Shown: positions 59,951 to 64,000 of the stretch, piece by piece
Layout: every line of letters starts with the position of its first letter
Numbering within the stretch: the stretch's first letter is position 1
Translations under genes and position numbers: made by a program
The notes under the pieces: generated by a model
What the model was told of the DNA's origin: nothing
Database searches by the model: none
What the model saw: only the letters and a program-made list of their open reading frames with translations
Source of the DNA: Rhizobium sp. BK196
Lineage (GTDB): Bacteria; Pseudomonadota; Alphaproteobacteria; Rhizobiales; Rhizobiaceae
Reading direction: 5' to 3'
Assembly (NCBI RefSeq): GCF_014193255.1
Contig: NZ_JACHZB010000003.1
Location: forward strand, 620,001 to 684,000
DNA length: 64,000 bases

Positions 59951-60616
59951 ATGCTGACAGTCTATGGGGTTTATCGCTCGCGTTCCGCACGCGTTTACTG
60001 GATGCTCGAGGAACTGAGGATCGAATTCCGTTCCGTGCCGGTGCTGCAGGCCAAGCGGCTTGCCAATCCGCTATCCCCGGATGCACCCATCAACACGCTC
60101 TCACCGGAATTCCTGGCCATCAATCCGATGGCGATGATCCCTGCCATTAAGGATGGCGACCTCGTCATGAACGAGTCGCTGGCGATCAATCTCTACCTCG
60201 CGCGCAAGTACGGTGGCGGTCTCGGCGGAAAAACCGTCGAGGAGGACGGTTTGATGACGATGTGGACGACATGGGCCGTTTCCGAACTCGATTCAAACAC
60301 AGGTAAAATCGTTTCGACCTACGACGACGGCAAGGAAAACACTGAAGCGGGACGCGCCGTAATCGATGTCGCCTGCCGTGCGATGAAGCGTCCGCTTTTG
60401 GTTCTCGAAAAGCATCTCGACGGCAAGGAATGGATCGTCGGCGGGCGCTTCACCGTCGTCGACCTCAATATCGCGGAGGTGCTGCGTTACGCCCAGAGCG
60501 AAACCGCTCTCTTTGAGGCGCATCCGAATATCAATGCCTGGATCACGCGCTGCCAATCGCGCCCGGCCTACCTGGAAATGCAGCGCAAGCGTTCGCTGGA
60601 GCCAATCGAAGTCTAG
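59951..60616 (+). CDS. Glutathione S-transferase family
   Basis: A 221-residue glutathione transferase-like protein. The N-terminal fold opens LTVYGVYRSRSARVYWMLEELRIEF, the region that binds glutathione with a Ser/Arg pair rather than Cys, and has PMAMIPAIKDGDLVMNESLAI (cis-Pro, Glu-Ser). The C-terminal domain ends with GRFTVVDLNIAEVLRY. It may be of the zeta/theta-like group. Convergent with a LysR gene only 3 bp away, so no shared promoter. Confidence 0.9.
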   Translation: MLTVYGVYRSRSARVYWMLEELRIEFRSVPVLQAKRLANPLSPDAPINTLSPEFLAINPMAMIPAIKDGDLVMNESLAINLYLARKYGGGLGGKTVEEDGLMTMWTTWAVSELDSNTGKIVSTYDDGKENTEAGRAVIDVACRAMKRPLLVLEKHLDGKEWIVGGRFTVVDLNIAEVLRYAQSETALFEAHPNINAWITRCQSRPAYLEMQRKRSLEPIEV

Positions 60617-60619
60617 TGG

Positions 60620-61516
60620 TCAGCCGAAGATCGCGGCGGTTGCGGCCATTTCCTCGCGGATCCAGGCCTTGAAGTCGCGCACCTTCTTCGGCTCGCGGCT
60701 GCCTTCGGCGGTGACGAAGTAATAGCCATCGCCGGTACTGGCGCGGATGCCGAAAGGCGCGACCAGCCGCCCTTCCTGCAGCGAAAAGCCCGCGAGCGTC
60801 TGCCAGGCGAGCATCACGCCCTGTCCGGCAATTGCTGCATCGAGACAGAGCGAGGCGTCGTTGAACACGTGACGCACGGTTGGCGGCGGGCCCGAAAGGC
60901 CGGCGGCTCTCATCCAGACATCCCATGTGAACATGGCATGGGCATCGATGACGGCGGGGAGTTTCGTGATATCGGCCGGCTCCTTCAGCTTTGCGGCCAT
61001 TTCGGGAGAGCAGACCGGAAACACCTCCTGTTCCAGGAGATGCTCGACCTTGACGCCCGGCCAATGGCCTTTGCCGACACGGATCGCGACATCGATGTCG
61101 GAGGCGGCCAGATTGACGAGCCTGGTGGTCGCATCGAGACGCAGGTTGATTTCCGGGTGACGCTCCATGAAACGGTCCAGCCGGCAGACCAGCCAGCGGG
61201 CGGCGAGAACAGGCGCCACCGAAATGGTCAGGATGCATTCGTCCTTGCGTTGTGCCATCGCGACGGCTTCAGAAAGCCGAAGGAAGCCTTCGTTCAGCGC
61301 GGCAAGAACAGGGGTGCCGGCTTCCGTTACCAGCATGCCCTTCGATGTGCGCTCAAAGAGCAACCGGCCGAGTTGGGCTTCAGCCTTTATGACCTGCTGG
61401 CTGACGGCGCCGACGGAAACGCCGAGCTCATCCGCGGCCGCCTGAAGCGAGCCCAGCCGACCGACCGCTTCCACGGCGCGAAGGCCGTTGAGATGTACGG
61501 AACTGAGGTTTCTCAT
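60620..61516 (-). CDS. LysR-family regulator, GcvA-like
   Basis: A 298-residue LysR regulator of the GcvA group. HTH: LRAVEAVGRLGSLQAAADELGVSVGAVSQQVIKAEAQLG (about 12-50). The effector domain has LTISVAPVLAARWLV and DIDVAIRVGKGHWPG, both typical. Its target is not clear: the adjacent GST is convergent, and the upstream intergenic region leads to a small hypothetical gene. Confidence 0.9.
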   Translation of the reverse strand: MRNLSSVHLNGLRAVEAVGRLGSLQAAADELGVSVGAVSQQVIKAEAQLGRLLFERTSKGMLVTEAGTPVLAALNEGFLRLSEAVAMAQRKDECILTISVAPVLAARWLVCRLDRFMERHPEINLRLDATTRLVNLAASDIDVAIRVGKGHWPGVKVEHLLEQEVFPVCSPEMAAKLKEPADITKLPAVIDAHAMFTWDVWMRAAGLSGPPPTVRHVFNDASLCLDAAIAGQGVMLAWQTLAGFSLQEGRLVAPFGIRASTGDGYYFVTAEGSREPKKVRDFKAWIREEMAATAAIFG

Positions 61517-61684
61517 ATAGCTTTTCTATAGCATGAAATCGGTAATCTCAATTGAAAACCAACCCAGCCGCCGCCAATATTGATATCACAAGAGTGGTGC
61601 AAGCAGTTCAGAATCTATAAACGAGCCGGCGAAGTATGTCTCTACGCCGCGAGCCGAACACGACCCTCAGAAAGCGAGAGCAAG

Positions 61685-61882
61685 ATGTCGCTACTGAAGT
61701 TTTTCTGGAGCCAATCGACCCCTAGCTGGGTCGCTCAACGCAAATATGACGAGGACGAAGATTTCCTCGATCATCCTGATATCGCCACGATGTCGCAGCG
61801 GGAGCTTGCGGACCTGCCTTTGCCGATACCTGCGCCAAAATGCTCGACGCAACCGCAATCAGGCTCAGGATCTATCGGTTGA
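61685..61882 (+). CDS. Small hypothetical protein
   Basis: A 65-residue protein: SLLKFFWSQSTPSWVAQRKYDED then DHPDIATMSQRELADLPLPI, ending in a Ser/Gly-rich tail. It has a ribosome site (GAGAGCAAG) and rhizobial codon use, but is too short for certainty. It lies downstream of the LysR gene on the opposite strand and ends 4 bp before the DUF4142 gene. Confidence 0.5.
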   Translation: MSLLKFFWSQSTPSWVAQRKYDEDEDFLDHPDIATMSQRELADLPLPIPAPKCSTQPQSGSGSIG

Positions 61883-61886
61883 CGGC

Positions 61887-62507
61887 TTATGGCCCGCTCT
61901 TTTTTGCCATCTCTTGCGGCGGAAGTCTAATCGCCGCACCCGTCAGGACGTTATTGAGTTCCTGCGCCATCCGGAGGTGATCCAGCACCTTCGGAAGAAG
62001 GGCCGCCGCCAGCCGCTGCATATCCGCATCCTCGCCCATAGAGATCTCCCATGAAAGCAGTTGCGCGGTTTTCTGATGGTCGACAATCTGGGATTTGACG
62101 TAGGCGGCGTCAAAGTCGTCGCCATTCAGCTTCTGAAGCCGGTCGCGCAGGATTGAGTGCTCCGCGTCAAGCTGGTCTGGGACAGGGATTTTGGCGGCGT
62201 CAGCCAAATCCTTCAGCTTGGCGTTGGCATCGGAATGATCCCGGACCATCATCTCGGCGAAGCGCTGTACGGCGTCTGCCTTCGCCTTTTCACCGGCCAG
62301 TTTTCCAAAATCGACTTCAGCGACGCCGCCGGCTATCGCGAGCTGCGCGAACAGCCTGTCCTGGTTGTTGGTCTGATGCGGTGCGGGAAATCCCGGCTTC
62401 GTCATGCGGGTATCGACGCCCATGCCGGCCGGGTTGCCCATTTGCGCCGCGGCGGCGAGCGGCATGACGCAGAGCGCGGCGCTTAGAATTGTCGTGCGGA
62501 TTTTCAT
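61887..62507 (-). CDS. DUF4142 exported protein
   Basis: A 206-residue periplasmic protein. A signal peptide (KIRTTILSAALCVMPLAAAA) is followed by the DUF4142 four-helix bundle: FAQLAIAGGVAEVDFGKLA, then AEMMVRDHSDANAKLKDLADA, later DAAYVKSQIVDHQKTAQLL. The family is ferritin-like in outline, function unknown. It begins 9 bp after the end of the diheme peroxidase-like gene and is the second gene of that operon, so a role with that protein is likely. Confidence 0.85.
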   Translation of the reverse strand: MKIRTTILSAALCVMPLAAAAQMGNPAGMGVDTRMTKPGFPAPHQTNNQDRLFAQLAIAGGVAEVDFGKLAGEKAKADAVQRFAEMMVRDHSDANAKLKDLADAAKIPVPDQLDAEHSILRDRLQKLNGDDFDAAYVKSQIVDHQKTAQLLSWEISMGEDADMQRLAAALLPKVLDHLRMAQELNNVLTGAAIRLPPQEMAKKSGP

Positions 62508-62516
62508 CGCGTTCTC

Positions 62517-63926
62517 CTATAGCGTCAGCATGTAAGCGACGAGGTCCTGCTTTTCCTGCTCCTCCAGCTTGGTGCCGAGAACGAGGTTGAAGAACTCGAC
62601 GGTGTCGGCAAGCGTCATCAGGCGGCCGTCGTGCAGGTATGGTGGCGAGTCTTTGATGCCGCGCAGCGTGAAGGTCTTGATCGGGCCATCGGGGAGTGTG
62701 ACGAGGTCGTTGAAGACTTGGCCGACCTTATAGAAACGCTCGAGCTTCAGATCGTGCATGTTGTTGTCCATGAACTCCGTCTGCGGCACGTGGCATTCGG
62801 AACAACGCCCCTTGCCCATAAAGATCTTTTCGCCTGCCAACTCCTGTGGAGTGGCAAGTGAAGGATCAAGCCGATTGAACGGGTCGAGCTTGGGCGCCGG
62901 GGGAAAGTCGATAATGTTTTGCATCTGCGCCATCATCGCGACCTGGTTCGTCCGGTCCGGCAGGTTGGGGCCTTTGCGAGTGGCGCTGACATGGTCGCCA
63001 TTAAAGTAGGCCGTCCGCTGTTCAAATTCACTGAAATCTTCGACGGACCGCAAGGAGCGCTTTGATCCATGGATCTGCTGGTTGAACAGACCTCTTATGC
63101 TTGTCGTATCGAGACGGAAGCGGTCTGCCTGCGGCCTTACATCTGGCGTCAGATGAAAGGCCGCGTTGGTGTGAAAATTCGAATGACAGTCGAGACAGGC
63201 GACGCCGGTGCTCTGATCAGCCACCTTCCGGTCTTCCGTCTGGTTGAACTCCTCTTGCGGGAACGGCGTCAGCAGCAGGCGCAGTCCTTCCATCTGCACC
63301 GGCGTCACAATCCCGTTCATGATCTCGTAGAAGTTCTTGATGGTGAGGAGCTGCCCTCGGGACACGTCGCCGAGTTCTGGATGAGTGGTCAGGAAGATCG
63401 GCGGCGGAAATTCCGGCGTGAGATTGTCGGGCAGATCGAAATCGACGTCGAAACGACGAAGATCGCGCATCTCCTGCGTATGAATCTCGTCTATCTGCCG
63501 GTTAGGGAACACCTGGCCGCCAGTCGCCTGCTTGACGTGAGGCAGGGGCAGGAAGCCTTCGGGCAGGAGGTTTTTGTTCCTGATCTCGAGCGGCTTCATC
63601 GTTGCGAGGTCAGTCCAGCTCGTACCAGGGGCGAGTTTGACGCGGACGCCGTCTTGAACCGGTTTCAGTCCGCCGGACATCATTACGCCTGCCATCGGCC
63701 TGTCGGAAAGATCGTAGCGCCTTTCGAGCAGGTCGCGCTGGCGCTTCATGACCTCGGGCTTCTGGGCCTCGTCGATTTGACGAGCCTGGGAAAACGGCAT
63801 CGTCGGTAACGGCCGGTATGTCGTGTCGGGAGGCAGCGGATCGGAAAAGGCTCCGACCGCAAAAATAGAGACCCCTACTGACAGAGATCCAGCAATGAGC
63901 GTCATAAAGATTCGTGAATTGGACAT
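62517..63926 (-). CDS. Diheme cytochrome c peroxidase/MauG-like protein
   Basis: A 469-residue periplasmic protein with an N-terminal membrane anchor or signal (SRIFMTLIAGSLSVGVSIFAVGAF). It holds two c-type haem sites, CLDCH (244-248) and CSECH (375-379), and the C-terminal YLHDGRLMTLADTVEFFN of the MauG/CcpA family. Family members reduce H2O2 or oxidise protein side chains (MauG makes TTQ). The N-terminal 240 residues, before the first haem, are longer than in CcpA. The ATG at 63926 has GGGGGA upstream. The operon partner is the DUF4142 gene. Confidence 0.88.
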   Translation of the reverse strand: MSNSRIFMTLIAGSLSVGVSIFAVGAFSDPLPPDTTYRPLPTMPFSQARQIDEAQKPEVMKRQRDLLERRYDLSDRPMAGVMMSGGLKPVQDGVRVKLAPGTSWTDLATMKPLEIRNKNLLPEGFLPLPHVKQATGGQVFPNRQIDEIHTQEMRDLRRFDVDFDLPDNLTPEFPPPIFLTTHPELGDVSRGQLLTIKNFYEIMNGIVTPVQMEGLRLLLTPFPQEEFNQTEDRKVADQSTGVACLDCHSNFHTNAAFHLTPDVRPQADRFRLDTTSIRGLFNQQIHGSKRSLRSVEDFSEFEQRTAYFNGDHVSATRKGPNLPDRTNQVAMMAQMQNIIDFPPAPKLDPFNRLDPSLATPQELAGEKIFMGKGRCSECHVPQTEFMDNNMHDLKLERFYKVGQVFNDLVTLPDGPIKTFTLRGIKDSPPYLHDGRLMTLADTVEFFNLVLGTKLEEQEKQDLVAYMLTL

Positions 63927-64000
63927 GATTTCCCCCTGCGTCGAGCGCACGTCCAACTCCGAAGAATTCAAAATGTTCCCGTTAAGGCATCTTGATCCAG

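Overview
The window reads as ordinary chromosomal DNA of a Rhizobiaceae bacterium, most likely Rhizobium. Reasons: high GC; a dmeRF metal-efflux pair; a BA14K-type tail; a TIGR03808-type Tat protein; a TetA(30)-like tetR/tetA pair; and several families of palindromic intergenic repeats typical of rhizobia (RIME-like and ABC-type elements). I see no rRNA, tRNA, CRISPR array, insertion sequence, integrase or prophage gene. About 66 protein genes are supported, mostly one- to three-gene units. Many are a regulator next to a small detoxification, transport or stress gene.

Layout. 0-9 kb: class A beta-lactamase; dmeRF with its operator; a MarR / exported protein / redoxin group followed by a possible small RNA; GNAT and DJ-1/PfpI genes; a diheme cytochrome c with a cytochrome c'; a LysE exporter facing a WYL regulator. 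9-17 kb: two-metal phosphodiesterase; ArsR-SRPBCC-membrane protein operon; sodB; methyltransferase; TauE-like exporter; MFS exporter; a TetR regulator facing a glutathione S-transferase across a large composite palindrome. 17-25 kb: branched-chain aminotransferase, zinc alcohol dehydrogenase, membrane class III cyclase, tetR/tetA with two operators, TIM-barrel isomerase, cupin. 25-37 kb: class A penicillin-binding protein with a BA14K-like tail, trans-aconitate methyltransferase, LysE exporter, glucose-6-phosphate dehydrogenase, phosphoesterase, DUF2267 protein, HerA/DUF853 ATPase, PhnA. 37-48 kb: GNAT; an ABC-F ATPase preceded by a structured leader with a 23-codon upstream ORF; MarR-DUF899-DUF1579-VOC; MerR-aldo/keto reductase; ohr/ohrR; MFS/LysR. 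48-64 kb: two lipoprotein L,D-transpeptidases, alpha/beta hydrolase, ATP-dependent DNA ligase with its exonuclease separated by a 33-bp inverted repeat, DUF922 protease, dienelactone hydrolase, GDPD, PAS-GAF-GGDEF-EAL protein, right-handed beta-helix Tat protein, GST/LysR, and a MauG-like diheme protein with a DUF4142 protein.

The common theme is local control: at least ten regulator-target pairs have a recognisable dyad between them. The most unusual signals are regulatory or architectural: the ABC-F leader (37760-38028), a promoter-to-terminator unit without a gene (5140-5280), a 27-bp palindrome with no adjacent regulator (14704-14730), the PBP-BA14K fusion, and a MarR protein with a Cys/His-rich tail beside a redoxin. 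No large unknown multi-gene system is evident.
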